Assembly (NCBI GenBank): GCA_951802195.1
Contig: OX637620.1
Span: 62,001-126,000 of the forward strand
Direction of reading: 5' to 3'
DNA: 64,000 nucleotides
Source: Tausonia pullulans
Taxonomy: Eukaryota > Basidiomycota > Tremellomycetes > Cystofilobasidiales > Mrakiaceae
The notes under the pieces are model-generated. The model was not told the DNA's origin and searched no databases. It worked only from the letters and a program-made list of their open reading frames with translations. Shown in pieces: positions 1-11,533 of the stretch. The first letter of the stretch is position 1. Each line of letters starts with the position of its first letter. The position numbers were made by a program, and so were the translations under genes.

Positions 1-838
1 CTCCACCTTCCAAACGAGATGGTCTTCATCGTCGCTGCCTATTCTTCTCTTACCCGTCGTCTCTACGATGCGGCAGCGAAAGATTCTTCCAATGCGTTTC
101 GCGTTCCTGTCGCCGTCGAGGGGCCCTACGGGCATCAGCCAGACCTCGAGGGCGTTGACACGCTCCTTCTCGTCGGGGGCGGTACAGGTGTCGCACATGT
201 TCAGGCCTGGTGGGAGGGCCTTGTAGCGGGAGAGGAGAAGGCTCGTTCGAGTGTGAGAAAGCTCCAGGTGGCTTGGATCGTCCGGGAAGAGCGTGAGTCT
301 TTCGCGAGGAACAAACGAAATCAGATGCTGACTGGGCCCTTCTGACTGGCCAGACCATCTTGACTGGGTCCCCCTTTCGACGCTGCTCGAACAAACGCCA
401 CCTTCGCTCCTCGACCCATCCACCGACCTCCTACTTCATCGGACGGGCGCGGCGTCATCACATGCCCCCGTCAAGCCATCGCCCGTGGTGGAGTATATCA
501 GGAATGGCCGACCCGACTGGAAGGAGGTAATGGCGTCAACTGTGGCTCAGGCACGAGGGCGGGTTCTCGTCATGGGTGAGTGAATGAACGATCGCCCTTG
601 CTGGGAGGGGGGATCCTAATTGCTGAGCGCTTCCGTTCTTTGCAGTGTGCGGCCCTTCCAGTCTGGCCAACGCAGGTAAGACTTTTTCCAGGCATCGGCA
701 GTGGTTTCATTATTTCTGACATTGGCTCGTCCCCTTCCAACAGTCGTTGATGCTGGCCTGGACGCAGCGGACCCGGAAAAGGTGCTTCGGGGCGATCTCA
801 GCGGTGATGTGAGGGTGGACGTCGAGCTGTTTGACTGA
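1..838 (+). CDS. Ferric reductase-like NAD(P)H oxidoreductase, C-terminal part (5' partial)
   Basis: This is the 3' end of a flavocytochrome of the ferric reductase/NADPH oxidase family, which passes electrons from cytosolic NADPH through FAD and haem across the plasma or vacuolar membrane. Only the NAD-binding half is in the window. The visible protein carries VEGPYG, then the pyridine-nucleotide loop VGGGTGVAH, and near the end VCGPSSLANAV, the family's C-terminal NADPH-binding Cys-Gly motif. I read four exons, 1-292, 354-575, 646-675 and 744-838, which sum to 213 codons including the stop. The membrane haem domain and FAD site lie to the left of the window, so substrate (iron, copper or oxygen) cannot be decided. 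The open frame runs in from base 1, so the gene is cut by the window edge and not obviously broken. Confidence 0.82.
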
Positions 839-1094
839 GAGAGTTAATAGAGAGTTTTCTTCATGACTTTAACGAGATGTGGCATGTGGGTAGTGAATTA
901 CTGGTCCTAGTCGTCAAGGGAGCAAGGAGCCACGTCACCGCCTCGCCACTTCAGCGAGGTGGGTCAGGCCGGACAGGACGCGTGGCGAAGCCGGCGGAGA
1001 ACCCGACCTCCCGGCCACCCTTCGACCCTCTCAACGACGACCTACGAACACCCTCACGACCCCCCAACTTTCTCCTTCTCCCTCTCCCACCAAT

Positions 1095-2066
1095 ATGCCC
1101 ACCGAACTCCCCTACGCCGCCGACGCTGAGGAGTCGCTCTCGTACCAGGAACTCGATGTCCTCAAGCGCCAGTTTGACACCGAATCCCGCTCGTCGCACG
1201 TCTCCATCCAAACCAAATTCAACTACGCCTGGGGACTTGTCAAGAGCCGGGAGAAGACGCTACAGACTGAGGGCGTCAAACTGCTGCAGGGTGAGTCTCA
1301 GGGTCGAAGGTGGGAAACGTACGCCTACGGCGTTTCAGCTCGGTTGGACGTGAGGGCTGGCGCGTGTGCAGTTAGCTGTGTGGCGATTCCGTCCCGCTCG
1401 CGTCTCGGGATGTCGTGTTTTTGCCCAGCTCATGGGTTCAGCCCTGTCTGGTAGGACTTCATCGAGGGAGATGTCCTGCTTAAAGTTCTCCTCCCAGCGC
1501 TTGGCTGCTGTCGTGCACGTGTAAACGCGCACCCATACTCTGTCCGCGAACGGGCTTTACCCCCTTCGCGTCTATCCTACACACTCTCCCCCTGTTACAA
1601 CAGCTATACTGACGCCAACCTCCGTTAGAGATCTACGCGGCTGAGCCCCTCCGTCGTCGGGAATGCCTCTACTATCTCGCGCTGGGGTACTACAAGCTCG
1701 AGGACTGGGAGCACGCGCGACGATTCAACGGTGAATCGCCGTCGTCATGGACCACTTTGAACTCCAGCAAGTTGTTCTGACGAAGAATGTTACTTTATAT
1801 ACAGACCTTCTCCTCAGTAAGGAACCAACAAACATGCAGGCTCAGTCCCTGAATTCGCTCATCGAGCGGGGTGAGGCGAAGTGTGAGTCGCTCACACTTC
1901 ATCGGACTTCGCTTGCCTCAGAACGCGCACTTGCAACTCGGCTGACCATGTCCATTAAACTTTTGAAACAGCTGGCTACATCGGCATGGCCATTGCAGGA
2001 GGCGCCGTGGCAGTCCTCGGTGTCGTCGCCGCTAGCGTCATCCGCGCGACCAGAAACAGGAAGTAG
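1095..2066 (+). CDS. FIS1: Mitochondrial fission protein Fis1
   Basis: Fis1 is a tail-anchored protein of the mitochondrial outer membrane (and peroxisomes) that recruits the fission machinery. Four exons, 1095-1290, 1629-1730, 1805-1882 and 1972-2066, sum to 157 codons, giving a protein of 156 residues, the usual family length. The body is the two-TPR-like helical bundle: [13 protein letters not shown] in the first repeat and [17 protein letters not shown] followed by [13 protein letters not shown] in the second. A single hydrophobic segment ([20 protein letters not shown]) lies at the C terminus, followed by a short basic tail ending RNRK, the expected targeting signal. The first intron is 338 nt, long for this window. 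Start chosen at the first ATG of the frame, giving a normal N-terminal acidic arm. Confidence 0.93.
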
Positions 2067-2414
2067 AGCCTCTCGACCGCGCTGAGTGGAAGGAAAAGGG
2101 AAAGAGGGAGGGCCAGGTTGCTGTTGATTATCTTTACGAAAACTTCTCGCTTGTGTTTAATCATGAAATCACGGTTGTTTGCGATCGCGCGCGTCCATGC
2201 ATTCCCTCGCCTGCGCTTCCCGACTTCTGGAACATTTGAGTCTTCGGTCGCGGCTAGGCAGGCGATAGGCTCTGCACCTGCTGCTCCTCGTAAACTCGCT
2301 GAATAAGGAAGAGCGAAGCCGCACGTGATATCGCCAGGTTGCGCCCAGGAGAGAACAGACGCGACGCGACGCTGGCGGCGACCAACTTCCACCTTCCACC
2401 TGTCTCCCACCGTC
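2067..2414. other. Intergenic region FIS1-snurportin
   Basis: About 350 bases between two plus-strand genes. It should hold the FIS1 3' UTR and the promoter and 5' UTR of the next gene. I see no RNA gene, repeat or conserved element. Short open frames here have no recognisable protein content. Confidence 0.6.
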
Positions 2415-3817
2415 ATGCCGGACGATCCCTCCTCGTCGTCATCGTCCCGTTTCGCCCATCGCAAGTCGGATTTCAAATCAACCCCTTCCGCAGGTCTTCA
2501 TCGCGAACGGCGAGTCACTCAGGTTTCTGAATCCCAAAGGCGGGTTAGTGCTGTCTGGAGCGAGCTGTTCCTTCCATCCTTGATCGAGCCCAGGACCGCT
2601 GAAGCGGTTCCACTATCCACAGCGAAGAGATGAAGCAATCACAACCCTTCGGCTGTCCTCCATCACGTCGCTTTCTGGGCTCAAGCTCGCCCTCGGTGGA
2701 GATGACGATGAGGACTTGGAAGAGGGGGAGAGCAACGAGGAGGAGCCAGAGCGACGGCGTGGGGTTGTCTCAGGGATGGCGAGCTTCATGGAGGGGATGG
2801 AGCAGGAGGAGCCTGTTGAGGCAGGTCCTTCACAGCCGCAGCCAAAGAATACCCATGGTCGGGCAGGGAAGCGGAGAGGTGATACCGCCAACAACCCGCT
2901 TTCCAATGTGTGAGCATACCTGCAGACCGCCTTCACAGCTGCCAAGTCTAACTCGACTTCTCCCAGCCTGACTTACACGACACTATTGCCCCTGCCTGAC
3001 CCGCTTCCCTCCCACTATGTCGCGTCCGACGGGCTTCCGTCGACATCGGAGCTCACCTCGAACTGGCTCGCCCTCACTCCGATCCCGAAAGGCAAGCGGT
3101 GTCTCTGCGTGTCTGGTACATACGGTGAGATTACGATGCTCAATCCAAGGTGTTCAAGAGACTCGAGGACTCATTCTCTTACGAGCAGGATCTCCAACGA
3201 GTCTTCACACACGCGTATCAGCGAGGGTCATGATTCGGTGGATCTCGCAACTTCCGGGAGAGACGATTCTCGACTGCTTCTTGGACGAGGACTGGAAGAA
3301 GAACGGCGTACTCCGTGGGTAGTGGGTCGATCGCATGTTGCTTATCCCGGGTCTGACGAACCGCCTCTCCCCTCTCGCTCATAGACGTGCTCGACTGCCT
3401 GAGATGGAGAGGAGTGGACATAGCGTCGAATCCCGCCAGCTTTCGGTGGGCTTGAACTAGGTTGGGGTGGCGGAGATGGTAGCTGACTCGCCTCATTACC
3501 TTCATCACTCCCTCTACAGTCTCTTCTTTCTCCTCTCCCGTCTCTCTGAGCTTCCACCACCAACCCCACCATCCCATGACGCCTCGTCCACGTCCTCCCC
3601 CGGCCAGCGCTACTCCCATCCAACGGTCTTCCGACCAGTCCCCTACCACGCGCCGCCGATCGACTTATCCCACTGGCGAACGCTTGCCACGAGCAGCGGT
3701 GAGATGCTCCTCCTCGAGGCCGACGGCGAGTATGTCTTTGGGGACGAGAGCGAGCTCGCCGAGGAGGAGGAGGTCCGAAGCGGTTGGGTTGGAGAGCCGG
3801 CAAAGTTTGCAGCGTGA
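2415..3817 (+). CDS. Snurportin-1-like m3G-cap import adaptor
   Basis: Snurportin-1 binds the trimethylguanosine cap of U snRNPs in the cytoplasm and hands them to importin beta. I read six exons, 2415-2543, 2623-2909, 2967-3124, 3189-3314, 3385-3445 and 3520-3817; together they are 353 codons including the stop, with all joins in phase. The N terminus is short and basic (HRKSDF, SESQRRRRDE), fitting an importin-beta-binding region, followed by an acidic linker. The cap-binding domain shows the family order PKGKRCLCV, then GETILDCFLDEDW, then HVLDCLRWRGVD and SFRLFFLLSRL, and a late FRPVPYH segment. Identification rests on this order of motifs; overall similarity to animal snurportins is modest. 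Tail-to-tail with the bestrophin-like gene. A snurportin in a fungus is noteworthy because budding yeasts lack it. Confidence 0.78.
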
Positions 3818-4142
3818 GTCAGGCCGCGTAGCGCAACCTGTCTGTTTCATCTTGCTGAGACTGTCTTTGTGGGGGTTTTCCAAGCGCGATCGAGCGACGG
3901 CTGGCTGGGAAAGAATTCGGAGAGCTCTTAACTGGCGGCGTGATGGCGGAGTGAAGCTTACCTGTGTCTATTTAACGATCTCATGATGGCTGACCCCTTA
4001 CAAGAGAACATGATGAAGCGAAACCGCTGGTCATTCTATCCCAATACTTTCGTTCCAAATCTTCTCATTTTTCGGCCCGCGCGTGTCCATCATGTCGTTC
4101 TGGATTTGAGAAGTGGTCTTGTTGTGTTCGTGAAAAGTCGTT
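3818..4142. other. Convergent intergenic gap
   Basis: About 325 bases between the stop codons of the snurportin-like gene (plus) and the bestrophin-like gene (minus). It should hold both 3' UTRs. I see nothing else supportable. Confidence 0.6.
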
Positions 4143-7100
4143 TCAGACGGCAAAGACGTCGTCGTCGTCCTGGCCCTCGGGGAGACGGTTGATCATGTAC
4201 TGCGTTCGTCGAAGGCATCGTTAGAGACGAAGATGCGCGAGGTGAGGGGCTTCGCACTTGCTCACCTCGATCTCCACGCGGAGCTCGGCCGTCTCGACGT
4301 CGAGCGGGACTGAATGGAGGAAGAGAGCTTAGATGGCCTGGCATGGCGTTCACATGAGACGATGGACGACGTACGATCGTTGTCATCCTGTCCAAAGGGC
4401 TGCTCCACCTGGGAAGCGATGCCCTCGATACCCATGAGCTGTGAAGAGGGGGGCTGCGTGAGGATCCGGCCGACGGAGAAGAATAGATAGATAGAGAAAG
4501 AGCGACCCACCGTAAAAGAGACAAGCGTGACGATGGGGATCATGAGCCAGCCCCTAGAGGGAGAAGGAGGGGTAAATCAGGACAACGACGCATTTTGGCC
4601 AGAGAGAAAGAGAGAAATGTTCACATGTCGTCGACCTAAATTGAAGCGTTCGGTGGAGGACTGTTAGCCTGCGAACCCATCGCCCAGTCGTCTGGCCACC
4701 TCACCAGGACAAGAGGAAGCGAAAAGAGATAGAGCGAGACGCCTGTTACTTTGGAAATCAGCTGTTGCTCATCGCTCAAGACTTTGCGAAGTACGACGTA
4801 CATTGCTTAAGGTGAACGCCGAAGACTGAGCGGAAGAAGAACAGGGGGTGAACTAGTAAGCGCTCATGGGGGAGAGGTCATATTTGGGCCGTTCTTGGGC
4901 TGACCAGGAGGAAGCGGCGTGCGGACGACCCTGGATCAAGAGGCGCCTACGTCAGCGCTCGTGCTTCTTTCTCCCCCGAGTTGATCAGTAAACCCCAGCT
5001 GGTACGTACCGCTCCATGGCGCCCATCTGGTCAATCACTACGCGAAAAAGAGAGCGTTCGGTCAGCTTCAACGTTTCTACGACCTTACGAGTGTACAGGA
5101 GACACTCACTGGCTAGAAACGTTTGGATGAGCGAGGAGAATATGCCAGTCAGCCATAACCTTTCTCCTTGCCCTTCGAAAACCGAGCGCACTTTGGATGA
5201 GATTCTGTGGTGAGAGGACATTCAGTCATGTGCTCTATCAAGCGAGCAAAATACAAGCTAGGCACACCTGCATGCTATTGACGCCCGCCGGACCAGCCAG
5301 ATCGAGCGTCCCCTGCGCGCGGAACCTACACAAACCCAGGAATGATCAGCTCAGCAACCGACCCTCGCTCGGTCAATCAATTGCACACACCTGTAGATCG
5401 ACCTCGACAGGTCATGTGCAATCACCAACGGCAGCGGCAGACTCGGCGCCCCTTGGCTCTCATAAGGCCTGTACGTGACGTTGATGGCGCTCGTCCGCCT
5501 CCTCGCGTGATGGTGCAGAAGATGGGTTCTCTCGTTCGCGTCGAGGTCTGAACGGCTGCCACCGCCACCGCGCGCATTCTTACCGAGGTCGTTGGAAGGG
5601 AAGATGGCGTGAGCGGCGACTTTGAGACCCGCTGCGAGCTTCTTCCCTCCTTCTCCAGCGTTCTTCTTCTTCTTCTTCTGATGGGGGCTTATCTGCCCCT
5701 CGAGCTCGGAGGGCGAGGGAGCAGACGACGATGAGGCGAAGGAGGCCAACTCGGCGTTGTTGTCTCCCTTGGTCGTGGCAGGGGCAGCAGGAGGTGTGTC
5801 CTTGTCGTTTGCGTGAGGCGGGAAAGCATTGGGGTTCAATGAGACGAACGTCGAGCCGAGGTCATCAAACCGGTGGAAGTCGCTTGCGAGGGAGAAATGA
5901 ATCAGGGTGGCTCGTGGGCGGACAAGAGATGGGGAGCGGCACTAACCTAGGCAGGACGCCTGTATGAGAGAGGAAGAAGTCGTGTCAGGGGTTCAGTTAT
6001 CGCCGATCGAGCGAAGAGGGCATTCAAGATCCGCACCGAAGTAGTCCTGGTAGTCCGTTCCGCTCTCGCCCCTGAGATGGTGCTTGACCGAGATCACAAA
6101 CGCATTGACGAGCCTGTCGTGCCAAACGAACCCCTTTGTCAGGATCACGTACGCTTGGATGGATCCACGGCGACGTACTTAAGAAATCGGATCTTTTCCT
6201 TCGTCAGCGCACGTGTCATTTCCTCCTTGGGCCCTCCTGGAACTCGCTTGCCTCCTTCCTGCTGGGGAGGAGGAGGAAGGGAGACGAGGATCCAGACGCT
6301 GCGAGATATTTGCCCACTTCCGTCAGCAACCACGATTGCTCATGACGTTGGGGTGGTTGGTGGGAAGACTGACAGCCTAGAGAGGTTGCGCGATGCCGAG
6401 AGGAGGAGGGTAAAGTCCTTGCGACCTCTGAGAGTGGGGATGTCAATTCTGAACACGGTTGAGAGTGCGAAGGCGTAGATGGAGAACACTCACTCGGAGT
6501 ACCGCTCGTAGGCGCCTCAGAGATGGAGTGAGTCAGGTATGAGTCCCGAGACCCGCTGAAGAATGAGTCAGAGACAATGGCTTACTTGCTGCGATGGAGC
6601 GAAGCGATCCAGGTTAGCTGCAAGCTGGCTGTCACGATGCTCACACAACGAGCGCATGACATAGACCCACTGTTCCTGAACACCAGCAGCAGACCAACGA
6701 CAACGGACAGCAGCGGGACGACGCCGTTCGAGAGTCGAAGCGGGAGGTCGAAGTACCTCGTTCCAGCGGCGACGGCAAGACCGAACTATAGAGTCGCAGA
6801 GGACGAGTGATGAGCAAGCGATTGCGACTAAGAGGGAGGCGTGAGTTCAGAGGACGAACGAGCGTGACGGTGAGCACAGGACCAATGATGTCCGGGATAA
6901 TCGAGCCACGGATCCTCTATGTGGCCAGACGAAAAAAGTCAGGAAGATGGGCGAGAGCACGGGTCCAAGTCTACTCCCCAGCTCGCGAGCTGTGGATGCT
7001 CCAACTGGGACAGCAACCCGCAGAACGACAGAGGGGGCGGTCGAGCCCCCTCTCCCTCGACTCGACTCGAGAGAGTAAATGAATGACTTACGAGTACGTC

Positions 7101-7345
7101 GGGCAGCCAGCTTACATGACTGAGTGTACGCTTAGCAGCAGCAGTTTCACGAGCCCTGACGAGGGCCTAATCGAACGCATCAGTCGCAGAAGAAGGCAGG
7201 ACGATGGGTAAGGGAAGGCGCGCACAGCGAATGCGGTCAGCGCCGGTCTCTCATCCGCCGCCGTGACTGAGCTCCCTACTCCTCCAACAAGCGGGAGCTT
7301 CATAGTGTTGGTGAACAGGGTGACGAAGGAGGAGGTACCGCTCAT
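4143..7345 (-). CDS. Bestrophin-like (UPF0187/RFP-TM) anion channel
   Basis: Fungal bestrophin-like proteins are membrane chloride channels. On the minus strand the exons spell the family in order: an N-terminal part starting MSGTSSFVTLFT, a first membrane segment (SIIPDIIGPVLTVTLV), then GVVPLLSVVVGLLLVFRN, AYERYSEGRKDF with SRNLSRL, a linker of about 150 residues rich in Ser, Lys and acidic residues, LAAGLKVAAHAIFPSNDLG, INVTYRPYESQGAPSLPLPL, a membrane segment ending YGWAMIPIVTLVSFTLMG, and the hallmark IEGIASQVEQPFGQDDNDLPLD. The C terminus is EYMINRLPEGQDDDDVFAV. The gene has at least twelve exons, several under 60 nt, so the exact joins near 6500-7130 are uncertain. One longer intron (about 6510-6690) contains a short open segment with its own splice-like sites. 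It is the most finely split gene of the window. Confidence 0.85.
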
Positions 7346-8237
7346 CGTCGGTCGTTGGGAGTCGTTGGGAGTCGTAAATGGTCGTTGAAGGGTAAAACGG
7401 GAGGGAGACGGGTGAGCCCCTCTCGTCGGCGCGCGCTGTGCACGGCCCGGGTTGATCGTCAACAAAGGTGTGGTCGTGCAACGACGCTTGACAGTCCATA
7501 AGGCGGGAGGGGAGGCTTTGGAGACCCGCTCAAGAGATGAGATCCAAACTGAGCACAGGGTAGAAGATCGTGGGACAACGAATAGATGTCACACAACGTA
7601 TGCTGCGCAGGAAGGACAAGAAGACAGGCGCGTCCTCGCTCACACGCCACTCAATACGCTAGCCACTAGTTCCTTTAATATCCTTTCTTCGACGAAATCA
7701 GACGAAAGAGACGTGGCAAGAGTGGAAACGAAACACTTCAAAAGAAGAGAAGACTCAAAAGGGCGATGAAGCGAGGACGGAAGAATGGAGGAGTAGGATA
7801 GAGAGAAAGCGCGAACGAGACGATTACGAGACGAGACGAGACGCGAGGACAAGGAGTAGGGCGATTTTAGGGAGGAGTCATGAACGATGAGGAGTGCGAG
7901 CGAGGGAGACTGGGATGATGGAGATGGGAGGAAAGAAGTAAGAAAAATCGGATTGGGGTATGTTAGATCTCTGACGCCGTCATCTTCCAAGAGGCGAGGG
8001 AAAGCGTCGAGAATCGATCAATGGGATCAAAAGGTAGGTTGGAGGGGGAAGCTCGTGACAAAACGTGGATGAGGACGGGAGTGAGGCGAGCGGGTGGGAA
8101 GTAGGGGGCGTCAGAAATGAAGAAAGGAGGCGAAAGAAAGACCCGAGTGAAAGAAAAAAAAAAGAAGGAAAGACGATAGAGAGGCTGAGACCAAGTCTCC
8201 ACCCAGTACCGCCACTGCCACGTCTTTCTATATCAGA
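7346..8237. other. Intergenic region between bestrophin-like and CK1 genes
   Basis: About 890 bases between two minus-strand genes: the promoter and 5' UTR of the bestrophin-like gene and the 3' UTR of the CK1 gene. At 7352-7386 the word GTCGTTGGGA repeats, a small local duplication. The rest is purine-rich on the plus strand (7780-8200). Open frames in it lack any family signature. Confidence 0.55.
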
Positions 8238-10977
8238 TCAGCAGCAGCAGAAAAACTTCTTGGCCCCTCCAGACCGTTCGCCATGGCCGTCATCCTGGTA
8301 GCCACCCCGCTCCACTGCCGACGCGCCATTGACGCCGGCCTGGGCGCCGTTGGCGCCACCGCCGATGGCTGAGTTGGCCAGGGGCGAAGGCGAGGGCTGC
8401 ATCTGCTGCGACATGCCGCGCGAGGGCTCTGGCTGAGCGTCGTAATAGCTGCTGTTTGGGACGTGCTCTGTAGGAGTGGAGGAACAGGAAGGTTAGCCGG
8501 GGGTTGTATGGAGAAGAACTGGATGATGTAGACGCACCGGACGCGTAAGGGTGCGCTTGGGAGCTTTGGCGGCGAGCGGGCGAGATGGGTCTGATCGTCA
8601 GCGAGGGGAAACGGTGAGCGCCAAAGAGCGTCTCGTCCAAAGAATTTTTCTAACTCACGAAGGAGCGCTGACGCCAACGATGGCCTGCGTTGAGCCGGCG
8701 ACGGGGCCGTTCTGAGCCTGACTCGACTTTCGGACAGCGTTGACCCTGTTGTTGGCCGAGACAGTCCGGACAAGGGCAGGCGAAGGGGATGCGACGCCAC
8801 CGCTTCCAGCAGCAGCCACGGCGGCCGCTTGGGAGCTACGCTGGCGCTCGCGCTCGGCGCGGTCCCGTTCCCGGTCTGTCCGGCTCCGGTGCTGGCGACC
8901 GTCATTGGCCGAAGGTTGGGCAAGCAGGGCCGACGACGAGGATGCCTCCCAGCCCTTGCCGTTGTTCAGAAGCATCCAGTCGTAGATGCCGTCCTCAACC
9001 TCGCCGGTCGACTTGAGCGCCTTGGTGAAGAGCTCGCGGAGGAAGTCGTAGTCCGGAGTCTCCTCGAACCCGAGCTTGCGGACGTAGTTAAGGTAGATGG
9101 CAAACTCCTCCGGGTAGCCCTCCACGAGGTCCTTGATGGGCGTCGACTGCTTCTTCTCCCCAATCTTCTCGTACTTCTGCTTGTTGGTCGCCGCCTTAAG
9201 GCCCTGCCAGGGGAGACCAACGGACCCGCGGAGAAAGTAGAAGAAGACGTGGCCGAGGGCTTCGAGGTCATCTCTCCGGGACTGCTCGCGACCGAGATGG
9301 GTGTTGATCGACATGTAACGCGCAGTTCCGCTGAGCGACTTGCGCTCCCGGTAGGGAATGTGCTCTGGAGAAGCGGGAGTAAGCTCATGTTCACTTTCAC
9401 GAAGAACCGCTGCGTGCTAGGCCACCCACGCTTCGTCTTGGGATCCCGGTATTGTTTGGCCATGCCAAAGTCGACGACGTGAACCGTGTTGGCTCCCTTA
9501 GTTCCGGGGCGGCCAATGAGGAAATTATCCGGCTTGATGTCGCGGTAGATAAGGTTCTTCTCGTGGATCGTCTGGACCCTTGTGAGCTGGAGGTAACAAA
9601 GGGGGAAGTGTCAGCCTTTGAGCAGGAGGAAAAAAAACAGAGGGGAGGGGGTAGGGGAGGGGGAGGGGTGGGAGGGGGGGGCAGGGAGAGCTCCCACCAT
9701 CTGCTTGGCGGTCATGACGACGGTCTTGATGCTGAACTTGCGGCCGCACATGTCGAAGAGATCCTCGAGCGAAGGTCCAAGGAGGTCGATGACGAGGATG
9801 TTGTGGAGGCCCTCGTTGCCAAAGTAGTAGACCTGGGGGATGCCGGCTGAGATAGAGAACGCGTGTGAGCGACTGCAGCAGCATCAGGGGAGCAAGAGCG
9901 AGTGACACCCACGGCATCCGCTGAGGATCTTGTAGCTCCGGTACTCGTCCCTCAGCTGAGGGGCATCGCTCTTGCGCGGCTCCTACAGAAGAGAAGAAGA
10001 CGACGCGTCAGTCTAGGAGCACGCAAGAAAGAAACGCGCGAGGACGAGGGAGGAGAGAAAGCAAAGAGAGAAGGGGGGGGGGGGGGGGGAGGGACTAGGC
10101 CCAGACAGGGTGACCGGCCCTTTCCCTGCTAGAACGAGACGAGTGAAGGAGGATAGAATAAGGGGAACGTACGAATTTGATGGCGACGGTCTGCGAGTTA
10201 AGAAGATTGGTTCCTGGAGAGAGAGGTGGCGCGATAGAGGGACAAAGAAGAGAGAAGAGGGGAGGGGGGGGGAATCGCGCAAGAGATGTGAGTAGGCGGG
10301 TCCTGAGCAAACAGGGGGACGTAGGAGAGAGAGGAAGACAGACGACACGCGCCCACTCTCTCTATGAACGAGAGGCAGGCTGATGGCCGGGGTCGGCCCG
10401 GTGAAGCAACAAGCTCTACGTCCAGACGTAGAGGGGCGATTCATGCAGGCAAACACGTCGAGGGCAGGCATGCATGCAAGGAGACGCGGGACCCGGGCAC
10501 AGGCGAGCGAGGCACGGCCGACGGACCGCTCTGTTCGGCGAGCGTCTACGACGGAACACGACGCCAGGCAAGGAAAGGCCCCAATGAAGGCTTGCTAAAA
10601 ATCAAAGCAATCTCCTTACAGACGCCGAGAGCCATAGGTAGCGCGAGAGCGGGCAAGGAAGGATGGGAGGGGAAGAGCAGAGGGGACAAGGACGAGGGGC
10701 AGGCTGGGGGAGCGCGCGTTCCCCCTCGCTCTCGCTCGCCCTCGGCATCCGCGCTCAGGAGAACCCTCCAGACGAGTGACGCCCGCTCGTGTGCTCGCCC
10801 TCACTCAGAACGGAGAGAGACGGGCGGGGACACGGACTGACCCTCAAAAATGACACCGAACGAGCCCTCGCCGATCTTCTTGCCCACGCGGTAGTGGGTC
10901 CCGACGACGTTCGAGTTGGCGCTCGAGCCCGAGCCGCCGTGGTTGGACGAATGCGAGCTAGTGGGATGATGCGACAT
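8238..10977 (-). CDS. Casein kinase 1, Yck-type, with C-terminal CCC palmitoylation tail
   Basis: A membrane-anchored casein kinase 1 of the Yck1/Yck2 (CK1 gamma-like) type, a Ser/Thr kinase acting at the plasma membrane and endomembranes. The protein starts [11 protein letters not shown] and enters the kinase fold with [18 protein letters not shown] (glycine loop) and VAIKF (catalytic lysine). Then come [21 protein letters not shown] (catalytic loop), [11 protein letters not shown] (DFG), [26 protein letters not shown] (the CK1 substrate signature, read in parts) and GLPWQGLKA. After the kinase a Ser/Ala-rich tail of roughly 150 residues ends KKFFCCC, a typical site for palmitoyl anchoring. 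First exon 10842-10977, second 10173-10213; the intron between them is 628 nt, about ten times the local norm. Divergent from TIM10. Confidence 0.95.
10073..10089. repeat. G homopolymer (17 nt) in CK1 intron 2
   Basis: An uninterrupted run of 17 G on the plus strand, inside the second intron of the CK1 gene. Similar G or C tracts occur at 29281-29299, 34700-34718, 34980-35001 and 41896-41907, always outside coding sequence. Confidence 0.9.
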
Positions 10978-11533
10978 GGAGAGCTAGCAGAGGTCGAGGT
11001 GGCAGGTGTGTGTATGTATGTGTATAGAAGGGGGGTGGGGCTGCGACGACGGCGAGCGTGAAGCGAAGGTGAGGCGACGAAGGGAGGGGGGGGAAGGCGC
11101 GATCCGAGGCCAAGGGAGGGGAGAGTGAATGGCGGGTCGGCTGGCTCTTCAGGGTGTCTACCAGTCGGGCGCTCGCGACGAGAAGGCGAAGAGGGAAGAG
11201 GGAGGGAAGGGAGAGGACGGAGGACGACGACGACGAAAGGTGTCGGGCGAGCGAGACGGGAGGGGCGAGACGAGCGAGCGGTTGGGAGCAGACGAGCGGA
11301 GAGAGGGCGAGAGAGCGTCGGGCCAGGCCAGGCCAGCGGCGGGCGCGTGGACCGCGGTGAAGCCGGCCCTAGCCAATGTCGTGAGGCTCGCCGTGGAAAG
11401 CAACGAGGAGGTCAATTACAACGTGGACAGTAAGGCACCCTTTACAAACCGGCTCCTCTGTCAACCACCACCACATCCGCCCACTCCACCACCCTTCCAC
11501 CCCACCCTTTCCTTCCCTCTCTCCTTCCACAGC
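10978..11533. promoter_or_regulatory. Shared upstream region of CK1 and TIM10
   Basis: A gap of 556 bases between the start codons of the divergent CK1 (minus) and TIM10 (plus) genes. It must hold both promoters and 5' UTRs. The TIM10 side is pyrimidine-rich just before the start (11455-11530, many CCACC and CTTCC words), typical for a fungal transcription start region. Longer open frames around 11125-11530 are purine-rich and resemble no protein, so I do not call them. Confidence 0.5.

Noticed and set aside
7352-7386. Short direct repeat of GTCGTTGGGA as a possible element end or operator
   Set aside because: Only two to three imperfect units and no target-site duplication or conserved site; probably replication slippage in a 5' UTR.
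8829-9482. Plus-strand frame of 217 codons opposite the CK1 gene
   Set aside because: Complement of kinase exons that carry all catalytic motifs on the minus strand.
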